From Corallococcus silvisoli (lineage in GTDB: Bacteria; Myxococcota; Myxococcia; Myxococcales; Myxococcaceae): a stretch of DNA of 64,000 nucleotides. The notes beneath the pieces were generated by a model. It saw only the letters and a list, made by a program, of their open reading frames with translations. It did no database searches and was not told the origin of the DNA. The position numbers and the translations under genes were made by a program. Below, piece by piece: positions 53,543 to 62,389 of this stretch (position 1 is its first letter; the number at the start of each line of letters is the position of its first letter). Where the stretch lies: assembly GCF_009909145.1 (NCBI RefSeq), contig NZ_JAAAPJ010000012.1, positions 186,001 to 250,000 on the forward strand, read 5' to 3'.

Positions 53543-53949
53543 GCGCCAACGCCTTCCTGGACGAGCCGGTGCCCGAGCTGGATCCGGACGCACCGTTGGG
53601 AGAGGTGGACATCCTCTTCTTCCAGATTGGCGACGCCGAATACGGCACGGACGCGTCGCAGGTGTTGCGCATCGACCGGGCGCTCCCGGAGGACCTCACC
53701 GTGCCCGCCCTGGGCCTGCCCCACAAGGGCCTGCGCGCGCTGGTCTTCGACACCCCCGAGGGCGAGGGCCACCTGAAGGTGGACGGCGTCAACGGGGTGC
53801 GCTCCGTGGCGCTGGGCGTGCTGCGCCGCATGCCGTCCGCGGCGGCGGCGGCTTCCTACGCGGTGGGCGTCTGCCTGGAGGGTGAGGCAGGGCGTCCGGT
53901 GTTGCTGATTGATTTGGCGGAAACCTTGAAGACGCAAGGAAGGCACTGA
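53539..53949 (+). CDS. frzB: CheW-like protein FrzB
   Basis: This 136-residue protein starts in an ATGA overlap with frzA. It is a short, divergent CheW: VDILFFQIGDAEYGTDASQVLRID and ALVFDTPEGEGHLKVDGVNGV are recognisable, but the second beta-barrel half is reduced. In M. xanthus FrzB binds FrzCD rather than the kinase and is needed for input. The gap to frzCD is 5 bases. Confidence 0.92.
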   Translation: MSANAFLDEPVPELDPDAPLGEVDILFFQIGDAEYGTDASQVLRIDRALPEDLTVPALGLPHKGLRALVFDTPEGEGHLKVDGVNGVRSVALGVLRRMPSAAAAASYAVGVCLEGEAGRPVLLIDLAETLKTQGRH

Positions 53950-53954
53950 CACAC

Positions 53955-55205
53955 ATGTCCCTGGAGAGCCCCAACGAGAAGCCCGCGGCGAAGTCCCGCG
54001 GCGCGAGGAAGTCCCCGGGCGCGAAGGCCGCCAGCGCCAACGCGGTCGTGGATCCGCTCAAGCCCTTCACCGACACGCTGATGTCGGTGCTGTCCGGCAA
54101 CCTGAACGCGCGCGTGCCGCAGGATCGCGTCCAGGCGGACCCCACGGGCTTTGGCCACCTGCTCAACCAGGTGCTGGAGCAGTTCTCCTCCGCTGAACAC
54201 CGCAAGCAGGTGGCGGCCCAGGAGATCGATCAGGCGCTGGATTCGCTGATCATCCTGGTGCGCGAGGGCGACCTGTCGCGCTGGAACACGTCCACCGAGG
54301 ACCCCCAGCTCGGGCCCCTGCTGGAGGGCTTCGGCAAGGTCATCGAGACGCTGCGCATCTTCGTGCGGGAGATCAACGAGGCCGCCCTGCGGCTGTCGTC
54401 CTCCGCCAACCAGGTGCTGGCGGCGTCCACGCAGCACGAGACGTCCTCCACCGAGCAGGCCGCGGCCATCCACGAGACGACCGCGACCATGGAGGAGCTG
54501 AAGCACGCCTCCGCGCAGATCGCGGAGAACGCGGGCAGCGTGGCGCGCGTGGCGGAGGAGACGCTGGGCGCGGCCCGCGCGGGCCGTGGCGCCATTGGCG
54601 AGTTCATCCAGGCCATGCAGCAGATCCGCAGCGACGGGGTCGCGGTGGCGGACTCCATCTCCAAGCTGTCCAAGCGCGTGGAGCGCATTGGCACGGTGGT
54701 GGAGGTCATCGACGAGATCGCGGACCGCTCCGACCTGCTGGCGCTCAACGCGGCGCTGGAAGGCAGCCGCGCGGGCGAGGCGGGCAAGGGCTTCTCCATC
54801 GTCGCGGCGGAGATGCGCCGGCTGGCGGAGAACGTCCTGGAGTCCACCAAGGAGATCAAGAACCTCATCACGGAGATCCGCGAGGCCACGGCCGCGGCGG
54901 CGGGCGCGGCGGACGCGTCCAAGCACGCCACGGAGTCCGGTGAGAAGCTGGGCGCGGTGGCGGCGCAGGCCGTGGAGGGCATCCTCGCCGGCGTGCAGGA
55001 GACGAGCGACGCGGCCCGGGTCATCAACCTGGCGACCCAGCAGCAGCGCACGGCCACCGAGCAGGTGGTGGCCTCCATGGCGGAGATCGAGGACGTGACG
55101 CGCCAGACGACGCAGGCGTCGAAGCAGGCCACCGGGGCCGCCGCCGAGCTCACCCAGCTCGCGGGCCGGCTCGCGGAACTCATCAAGCGCTTCAAGGCCG
55201 ACTAG
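53955..55205 (+). CDS. frzCD: Cytoplasmic methyl-accepting receptor FrzCD
   Basis: This 416-residue receptor has no membrane helix. The first ~35 residues are Lys/Arg/Ala-rich and unstructured (in M. xanthus this part can bind DNA). Residues ~150-416 are a chemoreceptor signalling coiled coil: the hairpin tip is DLLALNAALEGSRAGEAGKGFSIVA. No C-terminal CheR-binding pentapeptide is seen (ends KRFKAD). It receives adaptive methylation by FrzF and FrzG and activates FrzE. Confidence 0.96.
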   Translation: MSLESPNEKPAAKSRGARKSPGAKAASANAVVDPLKPFTDTLMSVLSGNLNARVPQDRVQADPTGFGHLLNQVLEQFSSAEHRKQVAAQEIDQALDSLIILVREGDLSRWNTSTEDPQLGPLLEGFGKVIETLRIFVREINEAALRLSSSANQVLAASTQHETSSTEQAAAIHETTATMEELKHASAQIAENAGSVARVAEETLGAARAGRGAIGEFIQAMQQIRSDGVAVADSISKLSKRVERIGTVVEVIDEIADRSDLLALNAALEGSRAGEAGKGFSIVAAEMRRLAENVLESTKEIKNLITEIREATAAAAGAADASKHATESGEKLGAVAAQAVEGILAGVQETSDAARVINLATQQQRTATEQVVASMAEIEDVTRQTTQASKQATGAAAELTQLAGRLAELIKRFKAD

Positions 55206-55267
55206 ACGTTCTCCTGAGGGGAGAAATGGGTCGACGGGCGCCTCGCGCGCCCTGACGCCCGCGACCC

Positions 55268-57583
55268 ATGGACACCGAGGCCCTCAAGAAATCCCTCCTG
55301 AAGAAGTTCCAGGAGGTCACGGCCGACCGACTCCAGAAGATCCAACTGGGAGTCATCGACCTGGAGAAGGAGACCGCGGAGCAGGCCGCGGACGACGTCG
55401 CGCGCGAACTGCACACGATGAAGGGCGAGGCCCGCATGTTGGGCCTGGCCGCCATCGGGCAGCTCGCGCACGCGGCCGAGGACGTCCTGCGCGCCGAGCG
55501 CGAAGGCAAGACGGCCACCGAGACCGCCACGGACGTCATGCTCCGCGCATGCGACGTGCTGTCGGACCTCCTGGAGGACCTGGACGCCGCCCACACCGGT
55601 ACGTCCGCCACCGAGGAGATGGTCAAGGCCCTGTCGGAGGTGTCCGGCCATCCGGTCCCCGCCCTGGGCCCGGTGCGCAAGCCCGCCGCCTCCGCCGCGC
55701 CGCCCGTGGCCCCGCCAAAGGTCGTGGCTCCGCCACCAGCGGCCACGCCCGCGGTCGCCGCGGCTTCGTCCGCGGTGGCCGCGATGCCGCCCGCGCAGGC
55801 CGCGCCCGTCGCACCGCCCTCCGCCCCGGCGCCCAGCCCCGCGAAGGAGGACGAGGCCCCGAACCCCGCGAAGGCCAGCTCCATCGCGGATCGCAGCATC
55901 CGCGTGAACGTGGAGGTGCTGGACTCGCTGGGCCTGCTCGCCGGCGACCTGTTGGTGGAGAGCGCCCGTGGCCGGCTTCGCAGCACGGAGACGGCGCAGC
56001 TGTTCGAGCGCTTCAGCCGCCTGGGCGACCGCTTCCTGCGGATCTCCGAGGACGTGGAAGTGCCGGACGCGGTGCGCACGGAGCTGGAGCGCGCGGAGGC
56101 CGACCTGCACATGCTGCGCGACGACGCGTTCCGCTTCGTGCGCCGCAACGGGGACGGCATCAACACACTGCACGGCAACCTGGCGCAGCTGGCGGACCAC
56201 GTGGCCGAAGCGCGCCTCGTGCCGCTGTCCACCGTCTTCGACGCGTTCCCCCGCGCGGTGCGCGACATCGCGAAGACGCAGAACAAGGAAGTGGACCTGA
56301 TCATCGAGAACGCCGACATCGGCGTGGACCGGTCCATGCTGGCCGACGTGCGCGACGCGCTGGTGCACCTGCTGCGCAACGCGGTGGACCACGGCCTGGA
56401 GTCTCCGGACTTCCGCCAGCAGATGGGCAAGCCCGACACGGGCCGCATCCGCATCCGGGTGCGCGTGGACGGCGACATGCTCCACATCGAGGTGGAGGAC
56501 GACGGCCGGGGCATGGACACCGACCGGCTCAAGCAGGTGGCCGTCAACAAGCGCCTCCTGTCGCCGGTGCAGGCCGCGGCGCTGTCGGAGCGCGAGGCCA
56601 TCGAGCTCATCTTCCGCCCCGGCTTCTCCACCCGCGAGACGGTCAGCGAGCTGTCCGGCCGCGGCGTGGGCATGGACGTGGTGAAGCGCAAGGTGGAGAC
56701 GCTGGGCGGGTCCGTGGGCGTCACGAGCCGCCAGGGCCGTGGCACCACCGTCACGCTGCGGCTGCCGCAGTCGCTCGCCCTGATGAAGGTGCTGCTGGTG
56801 CGCCTGGGCGACGACGTCTATGGCATGCCCGCCGCGGACGTGGTGGCCGTCATGCGCATCAAGCCGGATGACCGCATGGAGGTGTTCGGCACGCTGGCGG
56901 TGCGGCACCGGGGGAAGCCCACGGCGCTCGTGGCGCTGGGGCCGCTGCTGGGGCTCAACGGCGGCAACCGCTTCGACAAGCCGCCCGCGGTGGTGGTGCG
57001 TCACGGCGACGACTACGCCGCGTTGGTGGTGGACGGCTTCGTGGACGAGCGCGAGGTGGCGGTGAAGCCCTGCGGCGGTGAGTTCCTCAAGGGCGCGCCC
57101 TTCATCGCGGGCACGGCGGCGCTGGAGGACGGGCGCATCGCGGTGCTCCTGCACGTGCCGGACATCATGACGGAGGTGCGCCGCATGGCCCGCCCCGTCA
57201 CCCAGGCGCCCGCCAGCCGCCGGCTGCGCGTGCTGCTGGTGGACGACTCGCCCATCGCGCGCGCGACGGAAGGCGCGCTCGTCAAGGCGCTGGGCCACTC
57301 CGTGGAGGAGGCGCAGGACGGCGAGGAGGCGTATGCGAAGGTGCAGACGAACACGTACGATCTCATCCTCACCGACGTGCAGATGCCCAAGCTGGACGGC
57401 TTCTCCCTCACGCGGCGGCTGAAGGGGACGCCCGCCGTGGCGCGCATCCCGGTCATCATCCTGTCGTCGCTCGCGTCGCCAGAAGACAAGAGGCGCGGGC
57501 TGGACGCGGGCGCGGATGCGTACCTGGTCAAGGGCGAGCTGGGCGTGGAGAGCCTGGCGCAGTCCATCGATCGGCTGACCTGA
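55268..57583 (+). CDS. frzE: Hybrid CheA-CheY histidine kinase FrzE
   Basis: This 771-residue protein has an Hpt domain with ARELHTMKGEARMLG (His49), a Pro/Ala-rich linker (~140-205), dimerisation, HATPase (RNAVDHGLE, VEDDGRGMD, GVGMDVVKRKVE), a CheW-like domain and a C-terminal receiver (~652-771) with VLLVDDSP and LILTDVQMP. All catalytic residues are present. In M. xanthus the receiver inhibits the kinase and phosphate flows to FrzZ. 62 bases separate it from frzCD; frzG begins 10 bases after its stop. Confidence 0.96.
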   Translation: MDTEALKKSLLKKFQEVTADRLQKIQLGVIDLEKETAEQAADDVARELHTMKGEARMLGLAAIGQLAHAAEDVLRAEREGKTATETATDVMLRACDVLSDLLEDLDAAHTGTSATEEMVKALSEVSGHPVPALGPVRKPAASAAPPVAPPKVVAPPPAATPAVAAASSAVAAMPPAQAAPVAPPSAPAPSPAKEDEAPNPAKASSIADRSIRVNVEVLDSLGLLAGDLLVESARGRLRSTETAQLFERFSRLGDRFLRISEDVEVPDAVRTELERAEADLHMLRDDAFRFVRRNGDGINTLHGNLAQLADHVAEARLVPLSTVFDAFPRAVRDIAKTQNKEVDLIIENADIGVDRSMLADVRDALVHLLRNAVDHGLESPDFRQQMGKPDTGRIRIRVRVDGDMLHIEVEDDGRGMDTDRLKQVAVNKRLLSPVQAAALSEREAIELIFRPGFSTRETVSELSGRGVGMDVVKRKVETLGGSVGVTSRQGRGTTVTLRLPQSLALMKVLLVRLGDDVYGMPAADVVAVMRIKPDDRMEVFGTLAVRHRGKPTALVALGPLLGLNGGNRFDKPPAVVVRHGDDYAALVVDGFVDEREVAVKPCGGEFLKGAPFIAGTAALEDGRIAVLLHVPDIMTEVRRMARPVTQAPASRRLRVLLVDDSPIARATEGALVKALGHSVEEAQDGEEAYAKVQTNTYDLILTDVQMPKLDGFSLTRRLKGTPAVARIPVIILSSLASPEDKRRGLDAGADAYLVKGELGVESLAQSIDRLT

Positions 57584-57593
57584 GGAGCCTCTC

Positions 57594-58628
57594 GTGGGCG
57601 GCGGCACGGCGGTGACGGGACTCGCGTTCCGGGTCCTCCTGGTGGGGCGGGGCCTGCGCGCGCTGGTGCGCGGGCTCTTCGACGGGGAGTCCCTGGTGGC
57701 CGTGGGGCCCCCGGAGGCGGAGTACGCGGGCGCGGAGGGCGTCGTCCGGCGCCACTTCCCGGACGTGCTCCTGGTGGACCTCCTCTCCTCGGAGGCGCTG
57801 GGCGCCATCGAGCGCGTGATGGCCGTGCGGCCCACGCCCATCCTCGCGTTGCACCCGGGCGTGCTCACCGGACAACAGGCGTTCCAGGCCCTGGCCCTGG
57901 GCGCGCTGGACGTGATGGACCGGCCCATGAGCCCGGGGCCGGACTTCTGGGCGGCCGTCGGCCGCAAGCTGGTGATGCTCGCGCAGGTGAAGGGCGTGCG
58001 CTCACCACCGGCCTCACCCCGGGCCTCCCGTGCGCAGCAGGCGCAGGAAGGACCGACAGCTCCGTTTCCCCTGGTGGCCCTGGCCGCGTCGCTGGGCGGG
58101 CCCAAGGCGGTGGCGCAGGTGCTGCGGATGATTCCGCGGGGATTCCCGGCGCCCATCGCCTACTGTCAGCACATCAGCCAGGGCTTCACGGAGGGCCTGG
58201 CGCATTGGCTGTCCACGGAGACAGCGCTGCGCGTCGTCGAGGCGACGCACGACGCGTGGATGGAGCCGGGCACGGTGTACATCGCGCCTTCGGGAGGACA
58301 TCTGCTGGTGAAGTCGGATGGCCGTCTGGAACTGGATTCGGGACCCGCCCTGCGAGGCTTCCGCCCATCGTGTGACATGCTGCTCACTTCGGCCGGAGAG
58401 GCCTTCGGCTCGCGGTGCATTGGCGTCATCCTGACGGGAATGGGCCGTGATGGCGCCAGGGGCCTGAAGGAGATTCGCGAGCGGGGAGGGCGTACCATCG
58501 CGCAGGACGAGGCGACGTGCGTCGTCTACGGCATGCCTCGTGAGGCGGTGCTCCTGGGCGCGGCGCAGCAGGTGCTGCCGCTGGATGTCATCGCTCCGAC
58601 GCTCGTGCAGTGGGTGGACGCGTGCTGA
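57594..58628 (+). CDS. frzG: CheB-like methylesterase FrzG
   Basis: From the GTG at 57594 (behind TGAGGAGCC) it has 344 residues. The C-terminal esterase domain has the triad Ser166 (ALAASLGG), His193 (CQHIS) and Asp286 (TGMGRDG). The N-terminal ~130 residues are a receiver fold in which GRG replaces the acidic pair and Arg110 replaces the usual Lys, while the Asp62 position remains; it is probably a pseudo-receiver. It removes methyl groups from FrzCD. Overlaps frzF. Confidence 0.93.
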   Translation: MGGGTAVTGLAFRVLLVGRGLRALVRGLFDGESLVAVGPPEAEYAGAEGVVRRHFPDVLLVDLLSSEALGAIERVMAVRPTPILALHPGVLTGQQAFQALALGALDVMDRPMSPGPDFWAAVGRKLVMLAQVKGVRSPPASPRASRAQQAQEGPTAPFPLVALAASLGGPKAVAQVLRMIPRGFPAPIAYCQHISQGFTEGLAHWLSTETALRVVEATHDAWMEPGTVYIAPSGGHLLVKSDGRLELDSGPALRGFRPSCDMLLTSAGEAFGSRCIGVILTGMGRDGARGLKEIRERGGRTIAQDEATCVVYGMPREAVLLGAAQQVLPLDVIAPTLVQWVDAC

Positions 58629-60373
58629 ACGTGGGCAACAAGGTGCTCCAGCAGCTCTCCTCGCTCCTCCTGGAGCGGGCAGGGCTGAAGATCACCCTGG
58701 ATGGCTATCACAGCCTCCGGCTGGCGCTGTCCACGCGCATGCCCGCGCTGGGCCTGAGCGACCCGGAGAAGTACCTGCAGAAGTTGATGAGCGCGAGCGG
58801 CGAGGAGGAACTGCGCGCGCTCTTGCCGCTGGTGACGGTGGGGCACACGGAGTTCTTCCGCGACGCGAAGCAGTTCCGGGCGCTGGAGCAGAGCGTGCTG
58901 CCGGAGATGCTCGCGCGGGCCCGCCGTGAGATGCGCAGGGTGTCCATCTGGTCCGCGGGCTGCGCCACTGGCGAGGAGCCCTACAGCCTGGCGCTGGTGA
59001 TGGCGGAGCTGGGGGCGCTCGCGGTGGAGGTGGACCTGTGGGCCACCGACCTGAACCTGGCCGCGGTGGAGGCCGCGCGGCAGGGGCGCTTCTCCACGCG
59101 GCGGGCGATGGCGATTGGTCCGGAGCGCCTGCAGCGCTTCTTCCGCTCGGTGGAGGACGGCTACGAGGCGTCGCCCATCCTGCGCGAGTACATCCGCTTC
59201 GACGGCCAGAACCTGGCCGCGCCGGTGTTCGACAAGGTGTCGCCCGCGTCGCTGGACCTCATCCTGTGCCGCAACGTCATCATCTACTTCGACCTGCCCA
59301 CCATCCGCGGGCTGATGGACCGGTTCCTCGCGGCGCTGCGCCCGGGCGGGCTGTTGTTCCTGGGGTACTCGGAGAGCCTGTTCAAGGTCTATGACCGCTT
59401 CGAGATGATCGAAGTGGACGGCGCGTTCGTGTACCGGCGCCCGCTGGGGGAGCGCCCCCTGCCGCCTCCCCGCGTGTCCCTGGCCACGGAGCCGCCGCCG
59501 CGCCCGGGCAGTCCGGAGTCCTTCGCGCAGGAGCTGCGCCAGCGGCTCCAGGCCAGCGCGGAGGCCGCGGCGAAGCTGCGCGCGGCGGGCATCGCCGAGG
59601 CGTCCGGGGCCCGCTCCGGGGACGCGCCGCGCAGGCCCACCACGGAGATGCCCGCGGTGAGCCCCCTGGCGGGGCGGCGCACGGGGGAGTTCCCCGCGCT
59701 CCGGACCGAACCGCCTCGCGCCGTGGACGCGCCTCGCCGCGCGACGACGGACCGGCCCTCCGGTGCGTTCCCGGTGGTGCGGGTGGAGACCGCCGCGTCC
59801 CGCCCCGGGGTGGACGGCGGCGCCGTGCGGTCCAGCGGTTCGTGGCCGCAGCTGCTGCCGCCCGCGGAGCGCCTCAACATGGCCGTGCGGAAGATGGTGC
59901 AAGGGGACTTCGCCGGCGCCATCGATGGGGTGAAGCGCCTGCTGGTGGACGAGCCGTCCGACCTGGACGCGCTCCTCACGCTGGGCAACCTGTACTCGCT
60001 CACCGGCCACATTGGAGAAGCGCGTGACACCTTTGGCCAGGCGCTCCAGCGCGAGCCCCTGTGCGTGGAGGCGCGCGTCTTTGGCGGGGTGGCGGCGATG
60101 CAGGCGGGGAGCCTGGCCGAGGCCCGCTCCGAGCTGAGCAAGGCGCTCTTCCTGGAGCCCACGCTGGCCATTGGCCACTACCTGCTGGCGCAGGTGCAGG
60201 AGCGCACGCAGGAGTTCGAGGCGGCCCGCCGCAGCTACCGCAACGCGGTGGCGCAGCTGAAGTACCCGCAGCGCCCGCTGGCGGGGCACTACCCGGAGAT
60301 GCTGGATTCGGCGGAGGCCATCTCCCGCGCGGCCCGCTATGCGCTGGCCGCGCTGGAGGAACAGCCGGGCTGA
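58622..60373 (+). CDS. frzF: CheR-like methyltransferase with TPRs, FrzF
   Basis: From the GTG at 58622 (583 residues; GTGs at 58610 and 58631 are alternatives) there is a CheR domain (about 10-270): EFFRDAKQF, IWSAGCATGEEPYSLAL (SAM loop), ATDLNLAAVEAAR, LDLILCRNVIIYF. A disordered Pro/Arg-rich linker (~275-410) follows, then three TPR motifs (~420-570). The TPRs are known to regulate site choice in M. xanthus FrzF. It methylates FrzCD. Last gene of the operon. Confidence 0.94.
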   Translation: MLNVGNKVLQQLSSLLLERAGLKITLDGYHSLRLALSTRMPALGLSDPEKYLQKLMSASGEEELRALLPLVTVGHTEFFRDAKQFRALEQSVLPEMLARARREMRRVSIWSAGCATGEEPYSLALVMAELGALAVEVDLWATDLNLAAVEAARQGRFSTRRAMAIGPERLQRFFRSVEDGYEASPILREYIRFDGQNLAAPVFDKVSPASLDLILCRNVIIYFDLPTIRGLMDRFLAALRPGGLLFLGYSESLFKVYDRFEMIEVDGAFVYRRPLGERPLPPPRVSLATEPPPRPGSPESFAQELRQRLQASAEAAAKLRAAGIAEASGARSGDAPRRPTTEMPAVSPLAGRRTGEFPALRTEPPRAVDAPRRATTDRPSGAFPVVRVETAASRPGVDGGAVRSSGSWPQLLPPAERLNMAVRKMVQGDFAGAIDGVKRLLVDEPSDLDALLTLGNLYSLTGHIGEARDTFGQALQREPLCVEARVFGGVAAMQAGSLAEARSELSKALFLEPTLAIGHYLLAQVQERTQEFEAARRSYRNAVAQLKYPQRPLAGHYPEMLDSAEAISRAARYALAALEEQPG

Positions 60374-60389
60374 AGGGCCCGGCGGGGGG

Positions 60390-60716
60390 TCAGTCCTTCA
60401 GACCGCCCTTGACCTGCTCCAGGCTCTTGGCTGGATCCAGCACGGAGCCGAACTTCTTCTGCAGGTACGTCTTCGCCTGGCTGCGCAGGAGCATGCCGGG
60501 GTCGGTGCCCTCACCCGACACGGCCTTGTCGGTGATGACGAAGCTCGCATCCAGGTTGATGCCCATCACCTTGCCGGCGAGCTTCGCGCCCTCGTCGCCC
60601 TGCCAGTCCGACTTCACGCCGTACTTGCTGCCCCAGTACTGGAGGAGCTGTTCGACGCGCTTCTTGACCTCGTCCTTGGGAAGGTTGTGGGGGACTTCGA
60701 ACTTCAACGTGCCCAT
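60390..60716 (-). CDS. Polyhydroxyalkanoic acid system protein (PHA_gran_rgn family)
   Basis: ATG 60716 behind AGGAG gives 108 residues. The sequence begins GTLKFEVPHNLPKDEVKKRVEQLL and continues GDEGAKLAGKVMGINLDASFVITD, matching the TIGR02610 family of small proteins linked to PHA granules. Members are about 90-110 residues. Its exact role is not defined; no other PHA gene is in the window. Confidence 0.85.
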   Translation of the reverse strand: MGTLKFEVPHNLPKDEVKKRVEQLLQYWGSKYGVKSDWQGDEGAKLAGKVMGINLDASFVITDKAVSGEGTDPGMLLRSQAKTYLQKKFGSVLDPAKSLEQVKGGLKD

Positions 60717-60809
60717 GGCGTGACTCCTGTATCCGCGGATGAAAGAGGGTGCGTCCGAGCGGTTTAGTGACACCGGGCCGGAAAGTGAACCGCCGTCTTC
60801 GCGCGTCTG

Positions 60810-62294
60810 TCATCCGCCGGCCGGGCGGGGGGCCTTCTTCCGGGGGCGCCGCGCCTTCGCGGGGGCGGGGGCCGCCGCTCCGGGTGGAGCGCCCCAGCGC
60901 TCCAGGTACGGGGCCAGGTCGAACTTCTCCGCGGTGCGCAGCGAGCTCATGGGCCGCACCTTCCCCAGCACCGGGCGCTCCTGGAAGGGCCGGTCGTGCA
61001 GTCCCAGGACCCACATGAAGTTGGCGACGCTCGCCGGGTCGCGTCCGTCCACGGCGTAGGTGTCGTTGAGCCGCGCGATGCGGTCCAGGGCCTCCTGCGG
61101 CGTGGGGCTCCATTCGAGGATCTTCTTTCCCCAGAGCATGCGCAGGTAGTTGTGGATCCGGCCGCGCTCGCGCAGCTCGCGCTGGGCCGCGTTCCAGAGC
61201 GGGTCCTCGGTGCGGCCCTGGTCCAGGTCCTCGTAGGTGTAGCGGTGTGGACGCGGATCCTTCTGGTGGCGGGAGAGCGTCTCGCGCGCCCAGGCGGGCA
61301 GGGAGGCCACGCTCAGTTGCTTCGGGCCGGGCGTGTGGAAGCAGTAGTTGAAGCCCAGCTCGCGGCGCACGAGCAGCTCTTCCAGGAAGGATTGGACCGA
61401 GGGGTGGTCCTTGCCCTTCGCCGCGATGGCCGCGCGCGCCGCCTCGCCCGGGAAGAGGTTGCCCCAGTGGTAGTAGGGAGACAGGTTGGACTGCATGCCC
61501 CGCCCCGGATCATTCCTGCCGGTGTCGTAGTCCTTCAGCCGCTCGTGGAGGAAGGCGTCCAGGGCCTTCAGGCCCGCCTTGCGGCCGCCGCGCTCCGCCA
61601 GGGGCTTCACGGCGTGGTCCACCGCGAACGTGTCCAGCGCGGCCCGCGCTTCGGCCGCGTCGGAGAGGTCGAAGTCCGGCTGGAGCGACGCTCCCGAGAC
61701 CCGCGCCTTGCGCTTGGGCAGGAGGTGCTCCAGGTACTCCGGCCACAGCTTGCGCAGCTTGGGCCGCAGCGCGTACGCCCCCACCTGCGCCGCGGGGATG
61801 CGCTGCATGGGCACCACGCACGACGCGTCCACGGCGATGAGCGGCACGTGCAGCGCCTTCGCCGCGCCGCGGAGGTGTCCCGGGATGATGTACGTGGGGA
61901 AGAGGTCCGACACGACAGCCGCCGCGCGCTTGCCCAGGCTCGCGAGCCGGTGCTTGTGCTCCTTCGCCGTGCGCGGCAGCTCCAGCCAGTATGGCAGCCC
62001 CCGCGCGGCGCAGCCCCGGGCCATGTCCGCCATGCCCTCCAGCGCCCACGCGTGAAGTCGCTCCGACGCATAGGGGTAATCCGGGCGGATGGCCTGGTAG
62101 ACGACGACCGGCAGGCCCAGGTGGTTGCCCAGCGCGATGGCGGCGTCCAGCGCGTGGTTCTCCTCCCAGCGGTGATTGACCATGCACCAGTAGAGAACGA
62201 AGTCCCGCTGTCCTGGAGGGAAGGGGACGTCCTTCACCACCTGGATTCGAGCGGAGTCGACCGCGAGTTCGGACCACGAGATTCCTTCAGGCAT
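60810..62294 (-). CDS. phrB: Class II deoxyribodipyrimidine photolyase
   Basis: From ATG 62294 there are 494 residues. The N-terminal Rossmann half (residues 25-160, FVLYWCMVNHRWEENHALDAAI) is the class II signature, and the FAD half has NYLRMLWGKKILEWSPTPQEAL, the WxxxRMxWxKKIxEW-like core of class II enzymes. It repairs cyclobutane pyrimidine dimers with light. The Pro/Lys-rich tail (ARRPRKKAPRPAGG) is extra. The symbol is by function, since class II is not orthologous to E. coli phrB. Confidence 0.92.
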   Translation of the reverse strand: MPEGISWSELAVDSARIQVVKDVPFPPGQRDFVLYWCMVNHRWEENHALDAAIALGNHLGLPVVVYQAIRPDYPYASERLHAWALEGMADMARGCAARGLPYWLELPRTAKEHKHRLASLGKRAAAVVSDLFPTYIIPGHLRGAAKALHVPLIAVDASCVVPMQRIPAAQVGAYALRPKLRKLWPEYLEHLLPKRKARVSGASLQPDFDLSDAAEARAALDTFAVDHAVKPLAERGGRKAGLKALDAFLHERLKDYDTGRNDPGRGMQSNLSPYYHWGNLFPGEAARAAIAAKGKDHPSVQSFLEELLVRRELGFNYCFHTPGPKQLSVASLPAWARETLSRHQKDPRPHRYTYEDLDQGRTEDPLWNAAQRELRERGRIHNYLRMLWGKKILEWSPTPQEALDRIARLNDTYAVDGRDPASVANFMWVLGLHDRPFQERPVLGKVRPMSSLRTAEKFDLAPYLERWGAPPGAAAPAPAKARRPRKKAPRPAGG

Positions 62295-62389
62295 GGGCTC
62301 GCGAGAATCTTTGACGCGCGGCGGAAAACCAACACCCGCCAACCGGTTGTGGTTTTCTGCCAAACGGCCGGACCCAAGGAGCCCTACGC

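Noticed and set aside
55202..58156. 984-codon open frame antisense to frzCD, frzE and frzG
   Set aside because: It is rich in His, Arg and Gln, as expected for the reverse of GC-rich coding DNA, has no family motif, and lies opposite clearly real genes.
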